Positions 56,404-64,000 of a DNA stretch of 64,000 nt are shown here, piece by piece. How positions within the stretch are numbered: the stretch's first letter is position 1; the number at the start of each line of letters is the position of its first letter. Origin of the DNA: Alteromonadaceae bacterium. Its GTDB lineage: Bacteria; Pseudomonadota; Gammaproteobacteria; Enterobacterales; Alteromonadaceae. The stretch is from contig NZIK01000060.1 in the NCBI GenBank assembly GCA_002691625.1, positions 1 to 64,000 on the forward strand. Reading direction: 5' to 3'. Under the pieces are notes generated by a model. The model was not told where the DNA came from. It searched no databases and saw nothing but the letters and a program-made list of their open reading frames with translations. The position numbers were made by a program, and so were the translations under genes.

Positions 56404-56740
56404 CGAGATGTTCCCTTAAATTTGCGCTCCAGTTTACACTGGGATACGGCCAGCGCCAAATTTCTGCCCTGCTACATTTTAACCTTTTATCAGTGGCATT
56501 ATTTTGTTTGTAAAAAGCATCAAACGTCGGTGAGAAGCATCGTGTTTATCCGTATTTTTAACGGTTGCATATCATCACTGTAAAAATTTTGTTAAATCAA
56601 CTGGCCTGAGCTAATTTCTCGGTCTACGCTAAAACAGTGAGGGAATGTCGCTTTCACGGATTTTTATAATAATGAAAATGTCGCATCGCTTATTCTTTTA
56701 CGATTTAATTGCTAATAGGCGCGTCGGCTGGAGAACAAAA
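56404..56740. other. Intergenic region between sbcB and the CBS gene
   Basis: About 340 bases. The plus frame reads through upstream of the CBS gene (56645-56740) but without family match. No repeat or clear promoter recognised. Confidence 0.4.
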
Positions 56741-57160
56741 ATGGAATCGTTGCAAGTCAGTGATTATATGAATACGCATCCAGTAAAGTTGAACGCTGAG
56801 ATGCCAGTTGCGCAGGCTGTAGAAGCACTATTATCCACCCAACAAAGCGGAGGTCCGGTGCTCGATATAAAAGGTAGAGTCATCGGGTTTTTATCCGAGC
56901 AAGATTGCATTGCTACAATGATTGCGTCTAGCTATTACCGAGAGCAGATATGTCGGGTGGGCGATATTATGAAAACACCGGTACTCTCCGTAAAACCCTA
57001 TATGTCAGTGATTGAGTTAGGGGAATTATTTTTGAAACAAAAACCCAAAGTCTACCCGGTGGTAGATGATGACGGCATATTGTTGGGATGCATTAATAGA
57101 ACGTCGGTGTTAAAAGCCATTGATGTGCAATTAAATGATGGCTATCGACACGCGGTTTAA
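56741..57160 (+). CDS. Tandem CBS-domain protein
   Basis: A 139-residue protein made of two CBS domains: VSDYMNTHPVKLNAEMPVAQ with GGPVLDIKGRVIGFLSEQD, and VGDIMKTPVLSVKPYMSVIE with VYPVVDDDGILLGCINRTS. CBS pairs bind adenine nucleotides and regulate partners; no fused enzyme here. ATG 56741 has GGAG eight bases upstream; the longer frame from 56645 adds 32 unrelated residues. Confidence 0.88.
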   Translation: MESLQVSDYMNTHPVKLNAEMPVAQAVEALLSTQQSGGPVLDIKGRVIGFLSEQDCIATMIASSYYREQICRVGDIMKTPVLSVKPYMSVIELGELFLKQKPKVYPVVDDDGILLGCINRTSVLKAIDVQLNDGYRHAV

Positions 57161-57427
57161 TCAAATGCATTGGCTTTGTCTCTTTTTACCGATAGTTGCG
57201 AAGTTATCTAAAAGGGACAAGGTCAACACGCCAAGTAAGACTGCAATCTGTCTATTTCCCTCTTTTTCATTGCGCCCCCTTAAATGCATTGGGCGTGGTG
57301 AAAATTCAAAGCAGCGTATACATTACGCTTTGTATTTCTACCCTCATTTGGACGTGTCACTTTTTAATACTCAAAACACGTGCGTGATAAATTGAAAGCC
57401 CATTAGGTTTTTAATTTTCTTTTGCAA

Positions 57428-57433
57428 TATAAT
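57428..57433 (+). promoter_or_regulatory. -10 box for the NhaC-family gene
   Basis: Perfect TATAAT 33 bases before the presumed TTG start; the -35 area (TTAGGT) is poor. The rest of 57161-57427 contains no gene. Confidence 0.4.
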
Positions 57434-57465
57434 CAAAACCTTTTATCCTCTCCACCTAATGAAAT

Positions 57466-58821
57466 TTGACGAAACACAAACGAGTTCCTGTGCATCCAAC
57501 TAATTCTGTCGCGCCAAATCCAATGGGGCTAACGCCCATTCTTCTTTTTGTTGTTCTTGTTGTTGTGACGGGTGTGATGACCAATGACATCACTTCAATG
57601 CCTATTTTAGTTGCGTTTTTTATCAGCGCTGGATACGGCCTTTGTCTTAACCCCAAGAACGAAAAAGTGAGCTTTTCTGAAAAAGTCCAAACTTTCTGTA
57701 AAGGCGGTGGTGATAAGAACATCATCTTGCTGGTGCTCATCTTCCTCCTTGCGGGGGCATTCTATGCCGTTACGATTGATATTGGTGCCCGTGATGCAAC
57801 AGTTAACATGGCGCTGCAGTTTGTCCCGTCGTCACTCATTTTGCCGGGCTTATTCCTAATTTGTTGCTTTATTTCTTTTGCAATGGGCACCTCGATGGGA
57901 ACGATAACCGCGCTATCACCTATAGGCGCGGGCCTTGCTACTAATCTCGGGCTTCCTATTGAAATGGCACTGGGAATTGTTGTTGGCGGAGCTATGTTTG
58001 GTGATAACCTCTCGTTTGTGTCAGATACCACTATTGCGGCAACCAGAACCCAAGGAGTGCAGCTAAAAGATAAGTTTCGCGCAAACCTTATGGTGGCTCT
58101 GCCTGCGTGCATCGTGACCATGATTTTGCTTTTATTTGTTGATGTGGATACATCGGGAATTGTGCAGGCAGAAAGCTATGATTTTTGGCGAATTTTACCG
58201 TACCTGTGCATTATAGGTTTTGCGCTTAGTGGTTTTAACGTTATCAGCGTTCTGGCTATTGGTATTGCCAGTGCATGCATAGTAGGTCTTGCCCAAGATA
58301 GTTTTAGTGTACTGTCGATGATGCAAAGCATTCAAAAAGGGATGGGGTGGATGCAGGACTTAGCGATGATTGCTATCACTATTGGCGGCATTGTGGCGTT
58401 AATGCATGCTAATGGTGGTATTACGTGGCTAATTCAAAGGCTAACACGACGGGTCACCACCAAAAGAGGTGCAGAGTTTAGTATTGCTGGTTTGGTCAGC
58501 TTTTTAGATATAACCACTGCGAATAATACCATTGCTATTGTAACCGCAGGGCCTATCGCTAAAGATTTGAACGAAAAGTATGGGGTTGATCCTCGCCGAA
58601 CCGCGTCGTTACTGGATATATTTTCATGCAGCTTTCAGGGGCTCGTGCCCTATGGCGCCCAGCTTCTTAGCGCTGCGGCAGTAGTGGGGATTTCTCCTTT
58701 AGCCATTACCCCTTATTGTTGGTATCCCATGCTGATTTTCGTTTTCGGGATAACGGCAATTAGCTTTGGTTTCCCTCGATTCAGTGAACCACAGGGCGAT
58801 GAGTTAACCCAGACGCCCTGA
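57466..58821 (+). CDS. Na+/H+ antiporter NhaC-family membrane protein
   Basis: A 451-residue protein with 10-12 hydrophobic segments. Family traits: ISFAMGTSMGTITALSPIG, IVVGGAMFGDNLSFVSDTT with the conserved Asp/Ser helix, and SFLDITTANNTIAIVTAG. NhaC proteins exchange Na+ for protons or organic acids. The TTG at 57466 is used as start; no ribosome site stands out, and GTG 57487 or ATG 57523 are alternatives. Followed after 65 bases by hrpA. Confidence 0.85.
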   Translation: MTKHKRVPVHPTNSVAPNPMGLTPILLFVVLVVVTGVMTNDITSMPILVAFFISAGYGLCLNPKNEKVSFSEKVQTFCKGGGDKNIILLVLIFLLAGAFYAVTIDIGARDATVNMALQFVPSSLILPGLFLICCFISFAMGTSMGTITALSPIGAGLATNLGLPIEMALGIVVGGAMFGDNLSFVSDTTIAATRTQGVQLKDKFRANLMVALPACIVTMILLLFVDVDTSGIVQAESYDFWRILPYLCIIGFALSGFNVISVLAIGIASACIVGLAQDSFSVLSMMQSIQKGMGWMQDLAMIAITIGGIVALMHANGGITWLIQRLTRRVTTKRGAEFSIAGLVSFLDITTANNTIAIVTAGPIAKDLNEKYGVDPRRTASLLDIFSCSFQGLVPYGAQLLSAAAVVGISPLAITPYCWYPMLIFVFGITAISFGFPRFSEPQGDELTQTP

Positions 58822-58886
58822 ATTCTCGTACTAGTTGCCAATATTCAAATTTTACGCTTTAAAGTCATTTTCCGTAGGATGTTACT

Positions 58887-61800
58887 TTGTCTTCACCCAT
58901 TGCAATAAAACCGCTTTATCAAAAACTTGACGCTTGCCTTACCGCTGATAAATTTCGATTGAAGCGACGTATTACTCAGCTCGTTCAAGCCCTCAAGGCT
59001 TCTGACACCAAAGCATCTGAAACCAAGGCCTCTTCTAAAGCCAATACTGTATCTGACGGTAAAGCCGCTCCTGAAACCAAGTCTGCATCTGACGGTAACG
59101 TCGTTCCAAAAGGCAATGAACGCAATGATGAAAAACTGCTGCAGCAATTTGAAAAATTAGAGAATGACATTGCACGCTCTGCTGAGAAAAAAGCCCAGCG
59201 AAAAGCCAATTTACCCGAGGTCGACTATCCACCGCTGCCCGTCAGCGATAAAAGAGGGGATATAAAAGAGGCCATTGCGAATAACCAAGTTGTTATCGTT
59301 GCAGGTGAAACGGGCTCAGGAAAGACCACACAGCTGCCAAAAATTTGTTTGGAGTTAGGCCGCGGTGTAGACGGAATGATTGCACACACGCAGCCAAGAC
59401 GACTTGCCGCGCGAAGCGTAGCCACGCGTATCGCTGAGGAATTGAACACGCCTCTTGGGGAGAAAGTAGGGTTTAAAATTCGCTTCAGCGACCAAGTCAG
59501 CGAACGCAGCTATGTAAAGCTGATGACCGACGGCATGCTGCTAGCTGAAATGCAGCAAGACAGATTCTTAAATCAGTATGACACCATTATTATTGATGAA
59601 GCCCATGAGCGAAGCCTTAATATTGACTTTCTACTGGGGTATTTACGTCAGCTGCTAGATAAGCGCCCAGATCTAAAGCTAATCATTACCTCTGCAACCA
59701 TCGATCCTGAGCGCTTCTCTGAGCACTTTAATAATGCGCCCATTATCGAGGTAAGCGGCAGAACGTATCCTGTAGAGGTTCGCTATCGCTCCAATGAAGA
59801 TGCTGACAACGAAGTGGAGCAAACTGATGCAATTATCCACGCTGTCGATGAGCTTATGGGCGAAGCGCCAGGGGATATATTGGTGTTTCTCAGCGGTGAG
59901 CGGGAAATACGCGACACTCAAGATGCCCTGAGTAAACAACATTACCGCAACACCGAAGTGGTTCCCCTTTATGCTCGCTTATCGGCTTCAGAGCAAAATC
60001 GAATATTTCAGTCTCACAGCGGTAGGCGCATTGTACTCGCTACCAATGTAGCGGAAACCTCTCTCACAGTGCCCGGCATTAAATATGTTATTGACCCTGG
60101 CTTTGCACGTATTTCTCGCTATAGCGCCCGCAGTAAAGTGCAGCGATTACCCATAGAGCCAATTTCTCAAGCATCGGCGAATCAACGGGCAGGGCGCTGC
60201 GGTCGTGTATCTGACGGTATCTGTATTAGGCTTTACAGTGAAGACGACTATTTGGGCCGCCCTGAGTTTACGGACCCAGAAATATTGCGAACCAACTTAG
60301 CGTCAGTCATTTTGCAAATGCTGGCCTTAGGTTTAGGTGATATTGCTGCTTTTCCCTTTGTACAGCCCCCAGATAATCGCAATATCAATGACGGCTTTAG
60401 GCTGCTAGAAGAAATTCAAGCAATTGCAAAACACAAAAACAAGACGCAGCTGACGAAAATGGGAAGAAGTATTGCGCGGCTCCCTATCGACCCTCGCTAT
60501 GCGCGAATGGTTATTGAAGCAGACAGTACCAACGCGCTTAGCGAAGTTATGGTTATCGCTGCAGGCCTCTCTATACAAGACCCACGAGAGCGGCCTCAAG
60601 AAAAGCGTCAACAAGCAGATGAGAGTCACAGTGAGTTTGCAGATAAAGACTCAGATTTTATCAGCCTTCTTAACCTGTGGTTAGGTTTTAAAGAGCAGCA
60701 AAATAACCTTACCCAAAACCAGCTTAGGAAATGGTGTAAAACGCGGTTTATCAACTACCTGCGTATGAGAGAGTGGCAGGATATTGTCAGCCAATTGAAA
60801 AAATCTATTGCCGAATTAGGATTTGGGATCAGCAGTCAAGAGGCCGACTACCAGGCTATTCACCAAGCGATTGCCAGTGGTCTTCTATCTCATTTGGGCT
60901 TTAAGGATAAAGACCGAGAGTATTTAGGTTCTCGAAATACCAAGTTTATGATCTTTCCGGGCTCGGGTTTGTCGAAAGCACAGCCTAAATGGATAATGGC
61001 GGCAGAGCTAGTAGAAACATCAAAGCTGTTTGGCCGTATGGTTGCCAAAATCGAGCCGTCTTGGATAGAGCCCCTTGCCACGCACGTGACGCAAAGTAGC
61101 TATTCAGAGCCTCACTGGTCCAAAAAGAGAGGCGCTGTTATTGCCTTTGAAAAGGTAACACTTTTTGGGCTGCCAATTGTGATGAAGCGAGCGAAAGTGT
61201 ACAGCCTTATTGACCCCGCTATTTGTCACGAGCTATTCATTCGCGAAGCGCTGGTGGCGGGCAATACGAAAATCAATTATCAATTCCTGCAGGAAAACCA
61301 AGTATTGCTTGAGCAGGCAGACGAATTTGAGCAAAAAACTCGACGCCGAGATTTGCTGGTCGACGATGAAGAGCTTGCACGCTTTTATGCTCAGCGTGTT
61401 CCTGTTGAGGCAAATAACGACGCAGCCTTTAAAAAGTGGTTTAAGCAGCACGGTAGTAATGAAAACCTAACCTTTACGGAAGACGATGTTTATCGTCAGC
61501 AGCCTGGGCAGTCTGTTGCCAATGCGTTTCCTGATATTTGGCGACAAGGTAACGTCACGCTGCCCCTTCGTTATAACTTTGAACCGAACGCTGAAGACGA
61601 TGGTGTCACTGTTCTTATTCCGCTGCCCGTACTTAACCAAGTTGATGATGTTGGTTTTGACTGGTTAGTACCGGGGCTAAGGCACGAGCTTATTGTGGGA
61701 ATGATAAAAACCTTGCCCAAACGTTTGCGTAGAAACTTTGTTCCTGCGCCTAATTTTGCAGATGCTTGCCTTGCCGATATCAGTGAAACAGACAAAAACA

Positions 61801-62906
61801 ATCGCCCTGTAGTGATGGTAAATGCAGTGGCTGATAAATTGCGCAAAATGACAGGTGTTGTGATTGAGCCAGAAGATTGGAACTTCGAGCAACTAGACAA
61901 ACACTTAAAGATGCATTTTGCTGTGACCAACGATAACAATGAAAATATTGCGGTTGGTGATGATTTGCACGCCCTGAAACGGCAGTGTGCAGGACAAGTG
62001 CAAAAGACGTTCGAGAAAGCGGCTACCCCTGATTTAGAACGAAACGATATTGAGCAGTGGGATTTTGAAAGCATTCCTGAAACCTTTGTGCAAAAGGTGG
62101 GGGGCTTTGAAGTACAGGCATTCCCAGCGCTGGTAAGACGGGGGGACAAAGTAGATATTGCCCTTGTTGATGAAGCCGATAAGGCCGAACTTGAACATCG
62201 ACAAGGCGTGAATGTTTTAATTAAAAACGCCATGCCTTCTCCACTGAATTACTTACAAAACAAGCTGCCGAATAAAGCAAAGCTGGGTCTTTACTTTAAC
62301 CCCTTTGGTCATGTTAAAGCGCTCATTGATGACTGTATTTTTGCGGGTATCGATGCCTTAGTGTCTGACTTTTGCAAAGCGCGTAATACTGATATTAGAA
62401 AAAAGACAGACTTTGAAGCCTGTGTTGATAAAGTCAGGGCTGACATTAATGACAGAGTGCTCGATATTGCTAAGCAAGTAGAGCAGGGGCTTACGCTTGC
62501 ACATCAATGTCAAAAGCAAATGAAGGGTAATGTGCCACTGACAATGATTAACGCATTAGGCGATTGCAAGGCTCACTTAGCGTCGTTGGTCTATCCTGGG
62601 TTTGCCTCGCAAATTGGTGAGGGAAGGTTAGAGGATTGGAACAGATATATAAAAGGTCTCTCACGTAGGTTGGAAAAACTGCCCATCGACCCTAACAAAG
62701 ACAGAATGCATCAACTGACCATTGAAAAGAGTATCAAAGAATGGGAAAAGGCTCGCAGTAAATACCCGAAGGGAAAGGTACCAGAGGCCCTTGATGACGC
62801 GCGGTGGATGATTGAAGAATTAAGAGTATCTTTGTTTGCACAACAGCTTGGTACCGCTTACCCCATATCGGCAAAACGTATTACCTTGTTCTTAGACGAT
62901 TTTTAA
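58887..62906 (+). CDS. hrpA: ATP-dependent DEAH-box RNA helicase HrpA
   Basis: A 1339-residue SF2 helicase (E. coli 1300). Walker A in VAGETGSGKTTQLPK, DEAH box in IIIDEAHERSLNIDFLL, SAT motif in LIITSATIDPERF, motif VI in QRAGRCGRVSDGIC, then the HA2, OB-fold and long DUF3418 C-terminal regions. Acts on mRNA processing and ribosome rescue. After ~38 residues an Ala/Ser/Lys-rich linker (SDTKASETKASSKANTVSDG) of repeat origin precedes the helicase core. The start gives the short N-terminal PIAIKPLYQKLDAC region. Confidence 0.97.
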   Translation: MSSPIAIKPLYQKLDACLTADKFRLKRRITQLVQALKASDTKASETKASSKANTVSDGKAAPETKSASDGNVVPKGNERNDEKLLQQFEKLENDIARSAEKKAQRKANLPEVDYPPLPVSDKRGDIKEAIANNQVVIVAGETGSGKTTQLPKICLELGRGVDGMIAHTQPRRLAARSVATRIAEELNTPLGEKVGFKIRFSDQVSERSYVKLMTDGMLLAEMQQDRFLNQYDTIIIDEAHERSLNIDFLLGYLRQLLDKRPDLKLIITSATIDPERFSEHFNNAPIIEVSGRTYPVEVRYRSNEDADNEVEQTDAIIHAVDELMGEAPGDILVFLSGEREIRDTQDALSKQHYRNTEVVPLYARLSASEQNRIFQSHSGRRIVLATNVAETSLTVPGIKYVIDPGFARISRYSARSKVQRLPIEPISQASANQRAGRCGRVSDGICIRLYSEDDYLGRPEFTDPEILRTNLASVILQMLALGLGDIAAFPFVQPPDNRNINDGFRLLEEIQAIAKHKNKTQLTKMGRSIARLPIDPRYARMVIEADSTNALSEVMVIAAGLSIQDPRERPQEKRQQADESHSEFADKDSDFISLLNLWLGFKEQQNNLTQNQLRKWCKTRFINYLRMREWQDIVSQLKKSIAELGFGISSQEADYQAIHQAIASGLLSHLGFKDKDREYLGSRNTKFMIFPGSGLSKAQPKWIMAAELVETSKLFGRMVAKIEPSWIEPLATHVTQSSYSEPHWSKKRGAVIAFEKVTLFGLPIVMKRAKVYSLIDPAICHELFIREALVAGNTKINYQFLQENQVLLEQADEFEQKTRRRDLLVDDEELARFYAQRVPVEANNDAAFKKWFKQHGSNENLTFTEDDVYRQQPGQSVANAFPDIWRQGNVTLPLRYNFEPNAEDDGVTVLIPLPVLNQVDDVGFDWLVPGLRHELIVGMIKTLPKRLRRNFVPAPNFADACLADISETDKNNRPVVMVNAVADKLRKMTGVVIEPEDWNFEQLDKHLKMHFAVTNDNNENIAVGDDLHALKRQCAGQVQKTFEKAATPDLERNDIEQWDFESIPETFVQKVGGFEVQAFPALVRRGDKVDIALVDEADKAELEHRQGVNVLIKNAMPSPLNYLQNKLPNKAKLGLYFNPFGHVKALIDDCIFAGIDALVSDFCKARNTDIRKKTDFEACVDKVRADINDRVLDIAKQVEQGLTLAHQCQKQMKGNVPLTMINALGDCKAHLASLVYPGFASQIGEGRLEDWNRYIKGLSRRLEKLPIDPNKDRMHQLTIEKSIKEWEKARSKYPKGKVPEALDDARWMIEELRVSLFAQQLGTAYPISAKRITLFLDDF

Positions 62907-63036
62907 TTCTTGCTATTAGACACTGTATGTACACATAATTGTACGTAATTTAATCACTTAGTTTGACAAGTGTTTATCCTCAATCTATAACAGAAAGAGG
63001 GTAGTAAGCGTGAGCTAGAAATCAGAGGAAGTAGGC

Positions 63037-63339
63037 ATGCTAGGATACGACGACAAGCGTAATTTTTTCAGGATGATGGTTAACTCGCCGTGTCAATTAC
63101 AGGTTACCGACGATGAGTCTAGCCGTACGATGCAGGCAATGTGTAGGGATATAAGCGCAACGGGCATGTCTTTAGAAGTTGATGAACCAGCCATTGAGGT
63201 GGGAACGCAGATTAGTGTTGCCATTGAGTCCTCTAGCTCCCAAATACCATCACTAGCAGCCCTTGCTAATGTGGTGCGATGTGAACCGGAAACCGATGCA
63301 AGTTGCATTATCGGTGTTGAAATTACTCAAATGAAATAG
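63037..63339 (+). CDS. Small PilZ-domain protein
   Basis: A 100-residue single PilZ domain: KRNFFRMMVNSPCQL (an RxxxR-like start, here with KRNFFR), then CRDISATGMSLEV, the DxSxxG c-di-GMP motif, and VVRCEPE with IIGVEITQ at the end. Probably a c-di-GMP receptor. AGAGGAAG upstream of ATG 63037. Confidence 0.88.
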   Translation: MLGYDDKRNFFRMMVNSPCQLQVTDDESSRTMQAMCRDISATGMSLEVDEPAIEVGTQISVAIESSSSQIPSLAALANVVRCEPETDASCIIGVEITQMK

Positions 63340-63457
63340 CACGACTTAGGTTTCACAAATTAGTTAGCGCAAATAAAGCACCGCACAGCAAAAGGCGTAT
63401 AGGCGATGCTTGTACGTACAGCTGCAACACAACAGTTGTGCGCTATTATTTGATTGT

Positions 63458-63498
63458 TAAAAACGGCGTAGGTCATTTTGGTCTTACGCCGTTTTTTT
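63458..63498 (+). terminator. Rho-independent terminator after the PilZ gene
   Basis: AAAAACGGCGTA pairs with TACGCCGTTTTT around a short loop (63459-63470, 63485-63496), then T-run. Confidence 0.85.
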
Positions 63499-63563
63499 GT
63501 GCCTTGATTAAAAAAAGCGATTACTTTGTTTTACAAAAAGAGTTAGTAATCTTGCTTGCAATT

Positions 63564-63582
63564 GATAATAATTCTCATTACG
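63564..63582. promoter_or_regulatory. Fur-box-like sequence before the DUF2061 gene
   Basis: GATAATAATTCTCATTACG agrees with the 19-base Fur consensus at 14 positions. It lies about 55 bases before the start codon, a position suited to repression by iron. Confidence 0.6.
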
Positions 63583-63636
63583 ATAAATCATCACGAATTA
63601 AGTGAAACCAATTAGAGCGAATTTGAGGAGCCAATT

Positions 63637-63846
63637 GTGAAAAAGACAATAACATTTGCCATTATGCACTTTGCGGTAGCATTTACTGTTGCCTATTTAC
63701 TAACGGGTAGTATGGTTGTGGGTGGTCTGGTGGCACTCGTTGAGCCAGCAGTGAATACGGTGGCTTTTTACTTTCACGAAATGGTGTGGAAAAAGCTAGA
63801 GGAAAAACCTGAGAGTGACAGTGGTTTGTCTCAGGTGGCACTTTAA
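63637..63846 (+). CDS. DUF2061 small membrane protein
   Basis: A 69-residue protein with two membrane segments: KKTITFAIMHFAVAFTVAYL and VVGGLVALVEPAVNTVAFYF, then HEMVWKK, the DUF2061 signature. Function unknown. GTG start with GAGGAG eight bases upstream. The Fur-like box suggests iron-dependent control. Confidence 0.85.
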   Translation: MKKTITFAIMHFAVAFTVAYLLTGSMVVGGLVALVEPAVNTVAFYFHEMVWKKLEEKPESDSGLSQVAL

Positions 63847-64000
63847 GGTAAAACACGGCGGCAAACATAACGTGAGGTAAAACATAACCTTATGTTATGC
63901 CAACACTCGCCTCACACAACTGCTTGTCAAACGCCATAACGTGTTATACGTTAGTCGTCAGTGACTTCACAAACCAGACCTTTCAAATAGTACCCTTCAG
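63847..64000. other. Inverted repeats at the right edge
   Basis: No gene. AACATAAC-CTTATGTT (about 63880-63896) and GTGAGG/CCTCAC (63871-63876, 63909-63914) form nested inverted repeats; ATAACGTGTTAT follows near 63938. Confidence 0.4.

Overview
The window looks like chromosomal DNA of a marine gammaproteobacterium of the Alteromonas group. This rests on the pheS-pheT-ihfA block, an mfd-csiV pair, a complete leucine-degradation cluster (liuR, liuA, liuB, liuC, liuD, liuE), a NosP-like FIST protein paired with a histidine kinase, several c-di-GMP-type proteins (two PilZ, one degenerate GGDEF) and a moderate GC content. The assignment is inference from protein resemblance and gene order; no rRNA or tRNA gene was found to confirm it.

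Layout. 1-2.0 kb is an accessory edge: the right end of an IS21-family element that cut an acyltransferase gene after its first ~46 codons, then a lone SAM methyltransferase. 2.1-5.9 kb is core: a possible Phe/Tyr-containing leader ORF, pheS, pheT and ihfA, closed by a clear terminator. 6-25 kb is mostly housekeeping: ybaK with a penicillin-acylase-type hydrolase, nagZ, the mfd-csiV-cobalamin adenosyltransferase run, a PilZ protein, a LolC-type permease without lolD or lolE, a phosphoribosyltransferase, a histidine kinase with a FIST/NosP-like NO-sensor candidate, a CbiM-like membrane protein, xthA, a heme oxygenase, a DUF2750 protein and a SufE homologue.

25.9-30.3 kb is the main accessory island. 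It holds a HigBA/RelE-type toxin-antitoxin pair, a tyrosine recombinase lacking a normal start, a frameshifted integron-integrase remnant, a secreted protein of unknown function sitting where the first cassette of such an integron would lie, a receiver-domain remnant and an IS256-family transposase remnant with in-frame stops. This is a graveyard of mobile elements next to an apparently intact secreted-protein gene.

30.3-64 kb returns to ordinary chromosome: a glycosyltransferase, an HDOD protein, a thioesterase, two MFS transporters, glgC, the liu cluster with a divergent thiolase and two strong palindromic operator candidates between them, a lipoprotein-type alpha/beta hydrolase coupled to kynureninase, a periplasmic-sensor protein with a dead GGDEF domain, a FapA/DUF342 protein, sbcB, a CBS protein, an NhaC-family antiporter, hrpA, a small PilZ protein and a DUF2061 membrane protein behind a Fur-box-like sequence.

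A theme crossing the window is short degenerate tandem duplications (13-27 bp units). They lie in many 3' intergenic gaps and also in surface loops or linkers of coding genes (penicillin acylase spacer, glycosyltransferase, heme oxygenase, SufE, HrpA linker, histidine-kinase tail). They look like products of replication slippage and are the most distinctive unlisted structure here. No CRISPR array, prophage or clearly new multi-gene system was found.
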